NCBI GenBank assembly: GCA_003155495.1
Contig: PMDB01000094.1
Location: forward strand, 1-43,152
From: Ignavibacteriota bacterium
Lineage (GTDB): Bacteria > Bacteroidota > Ignavibacteria > UBA10030
Length of the DNA stretch: 43,152 nt
Reading direction: 5' to 3'
The stretch's first letter is position 1. Each line of letters opens with the position of its first letter. The notes under the pieces are model-generated. The model worked only from the letters and a program-made list of their open reading frames with translations. It ran no database searches and was not told the origin of the DNA. Positions 8,254 through 16,969 of the stretch are shown here, one piece after another. Both the position numbers and the translations under genes were made by a program.

Positions 8254-9303
8254 TTAACGCAGTGAAATACCAACACCGATTGCTGCAACTGGTGTCTTCG
8301 CAAAGCTATACTCTGCATGAACGTTCACGATAAGCAATAATAAACGTACACCAAGGGTCGCTCGGGATTTGTTTTTCCCTTCAAAAGTCATTTCCGGTAT
8401 TGTAAACGGTGTTTCTGTTCCATCCGGTGTAGTAAACTTACCGTCAATTTGTGAAAGAGTAAATGTAGATTTTTCCAGCTGTAGGCCGCCATACACTGTC
8501 AAGAAAAGCAGCTTTTTACTTACTTCAACACCATACGCCGTACCAGACGCATTGAAGATATCTTTATCATCTTTCGATATAAAATTCATTTTTTGAGTCA
8601 TAAAATGTACGGCAACATTAACTGGAAACAATGGAAGCCATTGATCGATATTGTACCGAAGACCAAAGCCCATATAGTTGAATTTTCCGGCGTCGGTGGC
8701 CGACACTGTCGGAATGAATCTGACTATAACTTCTAAACCAAAAGGCAGCCCGATGGCGGCTTGAGGCATGATTAATGGAACTGCAGCAAGGTCGAAGCCG
8801 TTTGGAATTTGGAAAAGATTATTGCTGCCATGTTGTGAGACTAAATTATCAAAAATTGCCTGCTTGATTGGGTCGCTGGTTGATCGTATCATCTTTACAT
8901 AAAACTTTGTACTCTTATCGCCGACAGCCGTCGGTACTCCGGAAACAACCGCATCATAGTCAGTCCCGGCATTGAGTGAAATGGTTTGAGTTGGAATTGC
9001 GGGATTCTTGATGCTAATATGGTCTGGTGTTATAAAATCATATTTTTTGTTGGCATCGATAATTTGTGCAAGGCCGACTTTCACTCCGACATCAAATCCA
9101 AGAACACCATGCAAATCGGCGGAGTGATAAAATCCCGAGTTTAAATCGGCAGCGAATCCGTTGAAAATAGGATTCACATAATTTTTCACATTCAAGGTTC
9201 CCACCCTGCTTAATTCCGCAGACAAATCTTGAGCAACAATATACCTGCTTGCTGCTATACTAACGCAGACAACTGCCAAAAGATATCGTACAATAGATTT
9301 CAC
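8254..9303 (-). CDS. DUF6588-like outer-membrane beta-barrel protein
   Basis: About 349 residues if translation starts at the GTG at 9303, preferred because AAGGAA lies 7 nt upstream and the protein then begins MKSIVRYLLAVVCVSIAAS, a normal signal peptide ending near IVAQ. The upstream TTG at 9327 is possible but would place that ribosome site inside the gene. The mature part has alternating hydrophobic beta-strand patterning, Gly-rich turns (GFGLRYNIDQWLPLFPVNVAVHF) and ends in a strand GVGISLR, as expected for an outer-membrane barrel. I recall this pattern from the DUF6588 family of Bacteroidota; no function is established. It is a single gene with its own terminator. Confidence 0.65.
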   Translation of the reverse strand: MKSIVRYLLAVVCVSIAASRYIVAQDLSAELSRVGTLNVKNYVNPIFNGFAADLNSGFYHSADLHGVLGFDVGVKVGLAQIIDANKKYDFITPDHISIKNPAIPTQTISLNAGTDYDAVVSGVPTAVGDKSTKFYVKMIRSTSDPIKQAIFDNLVSQHGSNNLFQIPNGFDLAAVPLIMPQAAIGLPFGLEVIVRFIPTVSATDAGKFNYMGFGLRYNIDQWLPLFPVNVAVHFMTQKMNFISKDDKDIFNASGTAYGVEVSKKLLFLTVYGGLQLEKSTFTLSQIDGKFTTPDGTETPFTIPEMTFEGKNKSRATLGVRLLLLIVNVHAEYSFAKTPVAAIGVGISLR

Positions 9304-9690
9304 AAAAAAGTTCCTTATGAAGTTCAAAAATGAATGAAATTTATAAAAATGGTTTTTTTCATGTTAGATGTCTATTGTCTAGTCATCTACAAATAGTAAG
9401 ATACGAGAAGATAACCGAAAAGCAATGCTCATGAGACTTTGGCATACCTTAAGTTCCGTCTTACCTATAATCCCTTAAAACCATCCTGGAACGACAGTTC
9501 AAATTCTTGAATTGCTCTTCAAAATCACTTTTTGCATACCTCCATAGCTGTGAAACGGTGTGGCAATAATACAGCAATGAGAAACTGTCATTGTAATTTA
9601 ATGGGAAAGGTTGAAGATAGAATGAACTTCTTTTGGAAAAAACAGTGGCTTTCTTCTATCTTAAAAATATGCGAGAGGAAGCTGGCTCTT
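9304..9690. other. Intergenic stretch without recognisable genes
   Basis: AT-rich sequence upstream of the minus-strand barrel gene; it should hold that gene's promoter, but no convincing box pair stands out. A 63-codon frame at 9532-9723 has no ribosome site, no family resemblance and ends in the repeat described next, so it is not called. Confidence 0.4.
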
Positions 9691-9693
9691 ACT

Positions 9694-9822
9694 ATTCTGG
9701 CAACCGATGTCGCACAGAGTTAGTAGTTCTCAATAAATATTAACCATATGAAGCATGGTATGAAGAAATTGATGTTTATTCTTGCACTTACCATCGCAAT
9801 CAATAGTTTTTTCCTCTCGCGA
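9694..9822 (+). pseudogene. Decayed duplicate of the 5' end of the Lys/Cys-rich exported-protein gene
   Basis: This segment aligns with 12771-12897, the upstream region and signal peptide of the intact gene at 12838. Shared blocks are CAACCGATRTCGCACAGAGT, the AATAA.TAACCA spacer, GTATGAAGAAATTGATGT and TTCTTGCACTT. The copy encodes MKKLMFILALTIAINS, close to MKKLMCVLALVIVIVTS of the intact gene, then loses similarity and runs into unrelated sequence. The AAAGGAG ribosome site of the intact gene is replaced by ATATGAAGC here. It is a 5' remnant, not a working gene. Confidence 0.7.
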
Positions 9823-9823
9823 A

Positions 9824-9966
9824 GTGCGGGGTCAGTATTGCATTGGCTGCGGAGCGTGCGAATATTTCTGTCTGACGCTTCCGTACAAATCGATCTATGT
9901 CGATGGAAACGTCGAAAGAAGGGAAACTCGAGCAAAAGATCGATACAGAGAACGACTTCCCGTTTT
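9824..9966 (+). pseudogene. Fragment of a 4Fe-4S ferredoxin-type gene
   Basis: In the frame of the codons starting at 9833 the translation reads QYCIGCGACEYFCLTLPYK followed by SIYVDGN, a single 4Fe-4S ligand set CxxCxxCxxxC with the usual following Pro replaced by Leu, and a PYKSIYVDGN tail typical of ferredoxin-like domains in periplasmic or membrane redox proteins. There is no start, no second cluster and no upstream domain. The stop comes soon after. It is fused to the signal-peptide remnant only by a junction in another frame, so both are relics. Confidence 0.6.
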
Positions 9967-10186
9967 AATTTAGGTCATGGGATTTAAAATCCGCTCCTCC
10001 CTTGTGGTTTTTTACACATCCTCAACCGCCGAGATTACCCTCACGTCGCTCCGATGAGCGGACAGCTCCAATCCTTTTTTCATTTCATTTGCATTTGGAA
10101 AAAAATCCCGTAAATTTAATTGAGCTACCTTTTTGCATCTATTAAGGATTCATCTACTTATTGTTAGCCCGTTAGAAGAAATTCCC

Positions 10187-10333
10187 ATGAGTAATCGGTC
10201 AAAAAATATTGAACGATGGAAATTAGTAATCACATCAATAATTATTGCCGTTGGATTGGGAGCCGTTGGTTGGCTTTCACAAGGCAGAGATAGTTACAAT
10301 CGTCAAAATATTTATTGCACTTATAACCAATAA
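10187..10333 (+). CDS. Possible small membrane peptide upstream of the acyltransferase gene
   Basis: 48 codons from ATG 10187: a basic N-terminus (MSNRSKNIERWK), one hydrophobic helix (LVITSIIIAVGLGAVGWL) and a polar tail ending CTYNQ. It ends 17 bp before the MBOAT gene and shares its AT-rich composition. No strong ribosome site is visible and I recognise no family, so it may be the truncated start of a lost membrane or export gene instead of a working one. Confidence 0.35.
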   Translation: MSNRSKNIERWKLVITSIIIAVGLGAVGWLSQGRDSYNRQNIYCTYNQ

Positions 10334-10350
10334 ACTTATATCGATCAACT

Positions 10351-11781
10351 ATGCTTTTTAATTCGATTCAGTTTGCAATTTTTTTTGTAATTGTAACATT
10401 TATTTATTTTACTATTAATCATCGATACCGTTGGTTTTTGCTCCTAGCAAGTAGTTGTTATTTTTATATGGTTTTTGTACCAGTGTATATATTAATACTC
10501 GGTTTTACAATAATCGTTGATTATTTTGCAGGTATTTATCTTGAAGAAACAGAAGGGAAAAAGAGAAAAGTCTTCCTCGTTGCAAGTCTGATTGCAAATA
10601 TCGGCGTATTAGCTGTTTTTAAATACTATAATTTTTTAAACGGAAATTTATCCGTTTTTCTTAATGACATTGGTTTCCAGAATCCAATTCCATTTTTATC
10701 AATAATTCTGCCAATCGGACTTTCCTTCCATACATTTCAAGCGATGGCATATACAATAGAGGTGTACCGGGGTCACCAAAAAGCTGAAAGACACTTTGGC
10801 ATTTATGCGCTTTATGTAATGTTTTATCCTCAATTGGTAGCGGGGCCAATCGAACGTCCGCAAAATTTAATACATCAGTTTTATGAAAAACATATATTTG
10901 AGTATTCCAGAATTATTGAAGGTCTACAATTAATGCTTTGGGGACTATTTAAAAAAATAGTCATTGCTGACAGATTAGCAATTTATGTAAATGCTATCTA
11001 TAATAATTCGGAACATCACAATGGAATGACTCTCTTAGTAGCAACAATATTTTTCGCATTTCAAATATATTGTGACTTTTCAGGATACTCCGATATTGCG
11101 ATCGGGGCGGCAAAAGTTATGGGCTTTAAATTAATGATTAACTTTAATCGTCCTTATTTTTCAAGTAGTATTTCTGAGTTCTGGAAACGTTGGCATATTT
11201 CCTTGTCGAGTTGGTTTAAGGACTATTTCTACATTAGTCTCGGTGGAAATCGAGTCTCCGTTCCTCGATGGTATTTCAATTTATTCTTCGTGTTCCTCAT
11301 TAGTGGTTTGTGGCATGGAGCAAATTGGACTTTTATTATTTGGGGTGCTCTTAATGGTTTCTATTTAGTTTTTGCAATCATAACACAAGGTCTTAGGGAT
11401 AAATTTGATGTACTAACTGGTTTAGATAGATTTCCAAGAATTAATCATACAATACAAATACTTACCACATTTTGCTTGGCATGCTTTGCGTGGATTTTTT
11501 TCAGAGCAAATAATGTTACGGATGCTTTCAATATTATAGAAAAGATCTTCAGTTTCAGTGGTTCTATTTATTGGATGGATCCTTACTCTATAGCATATTC
11601 TTTTTTCGGCATAGTATTCCTTATCATCGTTGATTCAAAAAAGGAATATTATCGAGGAAGTTTTTCCTTTTTCAATAACAAAAATTGGATCGTTCGCAAC
11701 CTTTCTTATGCCATGCTAATAATTCTTATTGTGTTGGTTGGCGTATTAGATGGTGGGCAATTTATTTATTTTCAATTCTAA
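10351..11781 (+). CDS. MBOAT family O-acyltransferase (AlgI/DltB-like)
   Basis: 476 residues, multi-pass membrane protein with about ten helices. Hallmarks of the AlgI branch are present: MLFNSIQFAIFF at the N-terminus, PIGLSFHTFQAMAYTIEVYRG, YPQLVAGPIERP, QIYCDFSGYSDIAIG, the RPYFSSSISEFWKRWHISLS block, and the catalytic histidine H322 in SGLWHGANWTF. Such enzymes move acyl groups (often acetyl) across or onto extracellular glycans, with a partner SGNH-type protein; the next gene is one. The substrate is unknown: no polysaccharide synthesis genes are adjacent. The gene is clearly more AT-rich than the flanking housekeeping genes, suggesting transfer. ATG 10351 gives the standard family N-terminus. 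Confidence 0.92.
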   Translation: MLFNSIQFAIFFVIVTFIYFTINHRYRWFLLLASSCYFYMVFVPVYILILGFTIIVDYFAGIYLEETEGKKRKVFLVASLIANIGVLAVFKYYNFLNGNLSVFLNDIGFQNPIPFLSIILPIGLSFHTFQAMAYTIEVYRGHQKAERHFGIYALYVMFYPQLVAGPIERPQNLIHQFYEKHIFEYSRIIEGLQLMLWGLFKKIVIADRLAIYVNAIYNNSEHHNGMTLLVATIFFAFQIYCDFSGYSDIAIGAAKVMGFKLMINFNRPYFSSSISEFWKRWHISLSSWFKDYFYISLGGNRVSVPRWYFNLFFVFLISGLWHGANWTFIIWGALNGFYLVFAIITQGLRDKFDVLTGLDRFPRINHTIQILTTFCLACFAWIFFRANNVTDAFNIIEKIFSFSGSIYWMDPYSIAYSFFGIVFLIIVDSKKEYYRGSFSFFNNKNWIVRNLSYAMLIILIVLVGVLDGGQFIYFQF

Positions 11782-11794
11782 ATAAATCGTGGTC

Positions 11795-12769
11795 ATGGAA
11801 AAAGCATTAATTAATAGAATAAACGAAAACGGCTATAAAAAGTTAGCAATGAAGGTATTCGTATTTGTCATCATTATTGCCTCCTTTGATTTTACGATTG
11901 GCAGGGTACTCAATTATTTCTATTTCACACAAGGATCTGGAACGCAGTATCGAACTACGTATTCGCTTGAAAAGTCAACCGCCGAAATATTGGTTTTTGG
12001 TTCTTCGCGTGCAAATCACCACTACGTTTCTGAAATATTTGAAAAACGCTCGAATTTAACCTGTTATAATGCAGGCAGAGACGGTAATTCTATATTTTAC
12101 CATTACGCAATTCTTAAAGGTGTATTGAAAAGATATTCACCTAAAATTGTGATATTAGATTTTTCGACACACGAATTTGTAAAAAATCAAGATAGCTATG
12201 ACAGAATATCTTCTCTCTTACCATACTATAGAAAGCATCCGGAAATTCGCTCGATTGTAGAACTTAGAGGCCCGTTCGAGAAATTTAAAATGATTTCAAA
12301 CATATACCCATTCAATTCATCAATCCTCTCAATTGCTATTCATAACAACGCAGAGTATAATAACACACAAAGAGAGGATATTAAGGGCTATATGCCGTTG
12401 ACGAAAATCTGGAATGAACCAATTAAGACTGATAGTAATTTTGTACAATATGAACTCGATAGTGTTAAAGTCAAAGCCTATGACTCATTTATAAACGGTT
12501 GTATTAATTCAAGAGTTAAACTATATATTGTCTGCTCTCCATCATTTATTAAATATACATACAAAGAATATTCAGTTACTATTGGGCAAGAAATTGCTGA
12601 AAGGAACAATATAAAATTTTACGATTTCTCCAACGATTCAAATTTCATAAATAATTCCTCGCTATTTCAAGATGTTGGACATTTGAACAATGAAGGTGCC
12701 ACACTATTCTCAAATAGATTAATTGACAAAATAAGCGAAACGGAAAAGAATATTGAACTTGTTCATTAA
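11795..12769 (+). CDS. Membrane-anchored SGNH-hydrolase-like protein, partner of the MBOAT enzyme
   Basis: About 324 residues from ATG 11795 (a GTG at 11789 is the alternative; neither has a clear ribosome site). An N-terminal membrane helix (KVFVFVIIIASFDFTIG) is followed by a soluble domain outside the membrane. The SGNH block I serine lies in LVFGSSRANHH (GSSR at about 69-72), an Asn/Gly-containing CYNAGRDGNS matches block II, and the catalytic Asp-His pair lies in FQDVGHLNNEGATLFS near the C-terminus. It starts 14 bp after the MBOAT stop. In AlgI/AlgJ/AlgX- and PatA/PatB-like systems an SGNH protein passes the acyl group from the MBOAT channel to the glycan; that role is the natural inference here. 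AT-rich like its partner. Confidence 0.8.
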   Translation: MEKALINRINENGYKKLAMKVFVFVIIIASFDFTIGRVLNYFYFTQGSGTQYRTTYSLEKSTAEILVFGSSRANHHYVSEIFEKRSNLTCYNAGRDGNSIFYHYAILKGVLKRYSPKIVILDFSTHEFVKNQDSYDRISSLLPYYRKHPEIRSIVELRGPFEKFKMISNIYPFNSSILSIAIHNNAEYNNTQREDIKGYMPLTKIWNEPIKTDSNFVQYELDSVKVKAYDSFINGCINSRVKLYIVCSPSFIKYTYKEYSVTIGQEIAERNNIKFYDFSNDSNFINNSSLFQDVGHLNNEGATLFSNRLIDKISETEKNIELVH

Positions 12770-12837
12770 ATATTCCGACAACCGATATCGCACAGAGTTA
12801 GGTGCCCTCATTAAATAATAACCAAAAGGAGTGTTGT

Positions 12838-13182
12838 ATGAAGAAATTGATGTGTGTTCTTGCACTTGTCATCGTGATCGTCACATCGCAATCAATCGTT
12901 GCCCAGGAAAAACCCGCGGAGAAAAAGGTCGAGAAGACTGTTGAGAAAGAAAATAAAGCCGTAAAGAAAATGAAATGCTGCGATAAGTACACCGGAGAAA
13001 AATGCGACGGTACGTGCTGTGTGAAGTGTGCAAAATGCAAGAAAGAGTGCAAAAAGAAGTGTGAAAAAGAAGGCATGGAAAAGTGCGCAATGGACAGCAC
13101 GGCGAAATGTGAAAAGCATGACATGAAGAAGATGAAGAAAGAAGTAAAGATTATCAAGAAGACAACAGAAGAAAAGAAGTAA
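12838..13182 (+). CDS. Small exported Lys/Cys-rich protein, function unknown
   Basis: 114 residues. ATG 12838 is supported by AAAGGAG 8-14 nt upstream and opens a clean signal peptide (MKKLMCVLALVIVIVTS, cleavage after IVAQ). The mature protein is about one third lysine and carries ten or more cysteines in pairs and CxxC-like steps (KCCDKYTGEKCDGTCC, KCAKCKKECKKKCEKEG). I recognise no named family. The composition suggests a periplasmic or surface metal- or thiol-binding protein, but that is a guess. A partial duplicate of its 5' end lies at 9694-9822, on the other side of the acyltransferase pair. A strong terminator follows. Confidence 0.75.
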   Translation: MKKLMCVLALVIVIVTSQSIVAQEKPAEKKVEKTVEKENKAVKKMKCCDKYTGEKCDGTCCVKCAKCKKECKKKCEKEGMEKCAMDSTAKCEKHDMKKMKKEVKIIKKTTEEKK

Positions 13183-13204
13183 TACATTTATCTCTCGATG
13201 AGAG

Positions 13205-13236
13205 AGCCGTTTCGGGAATACCGGGACGGCTTTTTT
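13205..13236 (+). terminator. Intrinsic terminator of the Lys/Cys-rich protein gene
   Basis: AGCCGTTTCGG pairs with CCGGGACGGCT (11 pairs including two G-T wobbles) over a short AATA loop, then a run of six T. Located 23 bp after the stop at 13182. Confidence 0.85.
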
Positions 13237-13387
13237 ATTATATAGTTTGAATGTCGACCGACTTTTTGGTAGCTTGTCATCGACCCTGATTGTCCGGAAA
13301 TTCCGTGATAGTCGGGGTAAGGTGTTTTCTGTAAGAGTTGACAACCGATCGCTCAATGATGGATGTTGAACGCTGACAATTGAGAGT

Positions 13388-16300
13388 GTGTGTTGTGTGA
13401 TTGAAGCCATCCAAAAGAAAATCGCAGAAAGCGTACCGTTCCAACAACTGACAGCAGCGGTAGAATCGCTTCAGCCCTGTAACCCGGTTCAGGTGCAAGG
13501 CATCAGCGGCTCGCTCATGGCATTTGTGGCGGCGCATCTCTTTACTATGCGACAATCTCAAATGCTTCTTGTCGTTCCGGATAAAGACCGTGCCGAGCAG
13601 CTTCGTGATGACTGTGCACTTCTTCTTGGAGAGTTGCCTGTGCATATCTTTGCTTCGGGTCCTACCCATGCAGCAAAACTTCTTGATATGAGCGCACTTA
13701 TTGCGCAAATGGAAACACTCCGCGCTTTATCGCGTTCCGAACGTGTGCTTGTTATTGCTTCAGCTGAGGCGTTGACGACGAAGCTCCCGGCACCGAAACG
13801 ATTTACTGAACGTTCCATTGAATTGGAAATCAATAAGGAATATCCATTCGAGCATTTGATTCAAAACCTTACAGGGCTTGGCTTCGAGAAAAAAGATTTC
13901 GTCGAGGAATACGGCGATTTCGCAGTGCGCGGCGGTATCCTGGACATTTTTCCTTTTGTCGGGGATAATCCGATCCGCTTCGAATTTTGGGGCGATTTGA
14001 TTGAATCCATCCGTGAGTTCGATGTACTTTCACAGCGCTCCATCCGCGATCTCCAGACGGCAAGTGTGGTAGCAAGCCTGTACTCCAATTACTCCGATGG
14101 ACATAGTTCATCGCAGAAAACCGATATCATAAAGAACATTGATAAACAGGTTTCGCTGTTGGAATATCTTATCGGCGATGCGCTTCTCTTTCTTGATGAA
14201 CCTTTATTAATTGAAAAGGAATTTGATGAACTCGTACAGGAAGGGTACTCAGATATTTATGAATGGAAAACGATAGAAACACAATTGAAGGGTTTTCCAA
14301 GAATACTTCATTCCACAATCTCCAGTTTTCAATCCCCAATCTCTGTTTCATTTCATGCACACTCTCAACCTCCTATGGGTGGGAGTGTTAGGATGCTTAT
14401 TGAGCATGTTCAGAAGTTGTCCGATCAAGACAATACAGTCTATCTTGCCTGTGATACAAAGGAAGAAGGTGAACGCCTCAGCGAATTGATTGAAGAAGAA
14501 CTGACAACACCGGATGAATCGGAAATCATTCCGCAAACAGCGCAGGACGCTGAGGAACGCGGAGGTCAGAAATCATCTACTCGCCGGTTAGGCGGGGAAG
14601 CAGGAAATCAGGAGCTAGAAAATAATGATCAAACGGTATGGGATACCGAGAAACACGAAAGTCGGGATGAAGACGATATTCACCGAATCGTACATTTTCC
14701 CCCTCCAATCCAATATCAGCTTTTGACTGAAGCGCTCCATTTCGGCTTCATCTATCCTTCAGCGAAGATAGCCATATTCACCGAACATGAAATTTTCGGA
14801 AGACAAAAACGACGTGGAACGACGAAACGGAAAAAGTTTAAGGGGTTCACACAGAAGGAACTCCAGCAGCTCAAGCGCGGCGATTTTGTTGTGCATCAGG
14901 ATTATGGTATCGGGCGGTTTGCTGGATTGCAGAAAATTAAAGTGCGCGGTGTTGAAGCGGAAGTAATGAAACTTATGTACGAAGGGAACGATACGCTCTA
15001 CGTCCATCTCAATTTTATTAGCCGTGTTGAAAAATATTCCTCACAGGAAGGTCACACACCGAAGCTCAACAAACTTGGCGGCGCAGATTGGGACAAACTG
15101 AAATCCAAAGCACGAAAGAAGATCAAAGATATCGCCCGCGATCTCATCAAACTTTACGCACGGCGCAAGCACGAGCAGGGATTTTCATTCGCTCCCGATA
15201 CGCACTGGCAAAAAGAAATGGAAGCATCGTTCCTGTACGAAGACACACCTGATCAGGCAAAATCGACGGCCGATGTGAAGCAAGATATGGAGCAAATATC
15301 ACCGATGGATCGGTTGATTTGCGGCGATGTCGGCTTTGGCAAAACGGAAGTTGCCGTACGGGCGGCGTTCAAAGCGGTGATGAACGGCAAGCAAGTTGCC
15401 GTGCTCGTTCCGACAACAATTCTTGCTCACCAGCACTTCAAGACGTTTCTCGATCGCGTTGGGCGGTATTCGGTGCACGTAGAATCTCTCACGCGTTTCC
15501 GTCCAAAGAAAGAACAAGCAGAGGTTTTGCAAGGACTCCAAGAAGGCAAGGTGGATATATTAATCGGCACCCATCGGTTATTGTCAAAAGATGTCGTGTT
15601 CAAAGATCTCGGCTTGCTTATCATTGATGAGGAACAGCGATTCGGAGTATCGTCAAAGGAGAAATTGCGCCAGCTTCGTGCAAATATAGACACTCTTACG
15701 TTGACGGCAACTCCTATTCCACGGACATTACAGTTCTCGTTGATGGGAGCGCGTGATCTGTCGCTCATAAATACACCGCCGAGAAACCGTATCCCCATTC
15801 AGACAGAAATTGCCCAGTTCGATCCCCAGCTCATTCGTGAAGCAATCTTGAAAGAACTGCATCGCGGTGGACAAGTGTACTTTGTGCATGATCGTGTTCA
15901 AAACATCGGTCTCATCCAGTCGATGCTCGAAGAACATATTCCGAAAGCGCGTTTCCATATTGCACACGGACAGATGAAGGGACATGAATTGGAAAAGGCA
16001 ATGATGGATTTTCTGGAAAGAAAGTATGATGTCCTCCTTTGCACAAAAATTATCGAATCCGGCATCGATATTCCCAGCGTCAACACGATCATCATCAACC
16101 GAGCAGACAGGTTTGGATTGGCGGAGCTGTACCAGCTACGCGGGCGTGTGGGCCGCTCGAATATTCAGGCGTATGCGTATCTTCTTACTCCGCCGCTCTC
16201 TGTGCTGCCGCGAGTAACCCTGCGGCGTTTGCAGGCAATTCAGGAATTTACAGAACTTGGTTCCGGATTCAATCTTGCAATGCGCGATCTCGAAATTCGC

Positions 16301-16957
16301 GGCGCAGGCAATTTACTGGGCGGCGAACAATCGGGATTTATTTTGGAAATGGGTTTTGAGATGTACCAGCGCGTGGTAGAAGAAGCTGTCGCTGAGTTGA
16401 AGGAAGAGGAATTTAATGAATTAGCAGATAGTGAGATGGGTGAAGGGAGAGGGAAAAAGATTGAGACGATCATTGAAACCGATATTGAGGCGCTTATTCC
16501 CGACATTTACATTGAGCACGATTCCGAACGATTGGATATTTATCGTAGGCTGTACCGGTGCATTTCGCATGAAGAAGTTCATGTCATGCGGGGGGAACTG
16601 CAGGATCGATTCGGCGAGTATCCGGAGGAAGTGGAATATTTGTTCCGGCTCGTCGAGCTGAAAATAACAGCGGCAAGAATTGGTTTTATCAAAGTTGAAT
16701 TAAGCGGTGAACTTCTCTCGCTGCATTTCCCGCCGCCGGAAGAAAAAGAATTTTATGAAGGCGATGAAGCGCGGTTCCAGAAAATCATGGGGTATATTCA
16801 CGAGATGAAACAATTCCAACCGCGCCTCAAACAGGACGGCAAACAATTAAAATTACTAGCAAAAATTCCTTCCTCTGAAGAATCCAAGTTGAGATTAAGT
16901 GCGATCAATAGATTTCTCGAAGGTTTAAACTCCTCTCTCCTCTTAGGAGAAGGATAA
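13388..16957 (+). CDS. mfd: Transcription-repair coupling factor Mfd
   Basis: 1189 residues. Order of domains: UvrB-like N-terminus (with GGILDIFPF near residue 180), linker, RNA-polymerase-interacting CarD-like domain (LKRGDFVVHQDYGIGRF, about 495-590), RecG-like translocase (GDVGFGKT near 645, DEEQ near 747, TATPIPRTLQFS, then GIDIPSVNTIIINRADRFG and QLRGRVGRS), and the C-terminal TRCF domain. Mfd removes RNA polymerase stalled at lesions and recruits UvrA. The start is uncertain: GTG 13388 or GTG 13397, neither with a good ribosome site. Two oddities: a low-complexity insert at about residues 382-430, and a C-terminus coded by a sequence of dispersed-repeat type (CTCCTCTCTCCTCTTAGGAG). Confidence 0.97.
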   Translation: MCCVIEAIQKKIAESVPFQQLTAAVESLQPCNPVQVQGISGSLMAFVAAHLFTMRQSQMLLVVPDKDRAEQLRDDCALLLGELPVHIFASGPTHAAKLLDMSALIAQMETLRALSRSERVLVIASAEALTTKLPAPKRFTERSIELEINKEYPFEHLIQNLTGLGFEKKDFVEEYGDFAVRGGILDIFPFVGDNPIRFEFWGDLIESIREFDVLSQRSIRDLQTASVVASLYSNYSDGHSSSQKTDIIKNIDKQVSLLEYLIGDALLFLDEPLLIEKEFDELVQEGYSDIYEWKTIETQLKGFPRILHSTISSFQSPISVSFHAHSQPPMGGSVRMLIEHVQKLSDQDNTVYLACDTKEEGERLSELIEEELTTPDESEIIPQTAQDAEERGGQKSSTRRLGGEAGNQELENNDQTVWDTEKHESRDEDDIHRIVHFPPPIQYQLLTEALHFGFIYPSAKIAIFTEHEIFGRQKRRGTTKRKKFKGFTQKELQQLKRGDFVVHQDYGIGRFAGLQKIKVRGVEAEVMKLMYEGNDTLYVHLNFISRVEKYSSQEGHTPKLNKLGGADWDKLKSKARKKIKDIARDLIKLYARRKHEQGFSFAPDTHWQKEMEASFLYEDTPDQAKSTADVKQDMEQISPMDRLICGDVGFGKTEVAVRAAFKAVMNGKQVAVLVPTTILAHQHFKTFLDRVGRYSVHVESLTRFRPKKEQAEVLQGLQEGKVDILIGTHRLLSKDVVFKDLGLLIIDEEQRFGVSSKEKLRQLRANIDTLTLTATPIPRTLQFSLMGARDLSLINTPPRNRIPIQTEIAQFDPQLIREAILKELHRGGQVYFVHDRVQNIGLIQSMLEEHIPKARFHIAHGQMKGHELEKAMMDFLERKYDVLLCTKIIESGIDIPSVNTIIINRADRFGLAELYQLRGRVGRSNIQAYAYLLTPPLSVLPRVTLRRLQAIQEFTELGSGFNLAMRDLEIRGAGNLLGGEQSGFILEMGFEMYQRVVEEAVAELKEEEFNELADSEMGEGRGKKIETIIETDIEALIPDIYIEHDSERLDIYRRLYRCISHEEVHVMRGELQDRFGEYPEEVEYLFRLVELKITAARIGFIKVELSGELLSLHFPPPEEKEFYEGDEARFQKIMGYIHEMKQFQPRLKQDGKQLKLLAKIPSSEESKLRLSAINRFLEGLNSSLLLGEG

Positions 16958-16969
16958 GGTGAGGTTTTC

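Noticed and set aside
9532-9723. 63-codon plus-strand frame
   Set aside because: No ribosome site and no recognisable sequence; it ends inside the duplicated segment.
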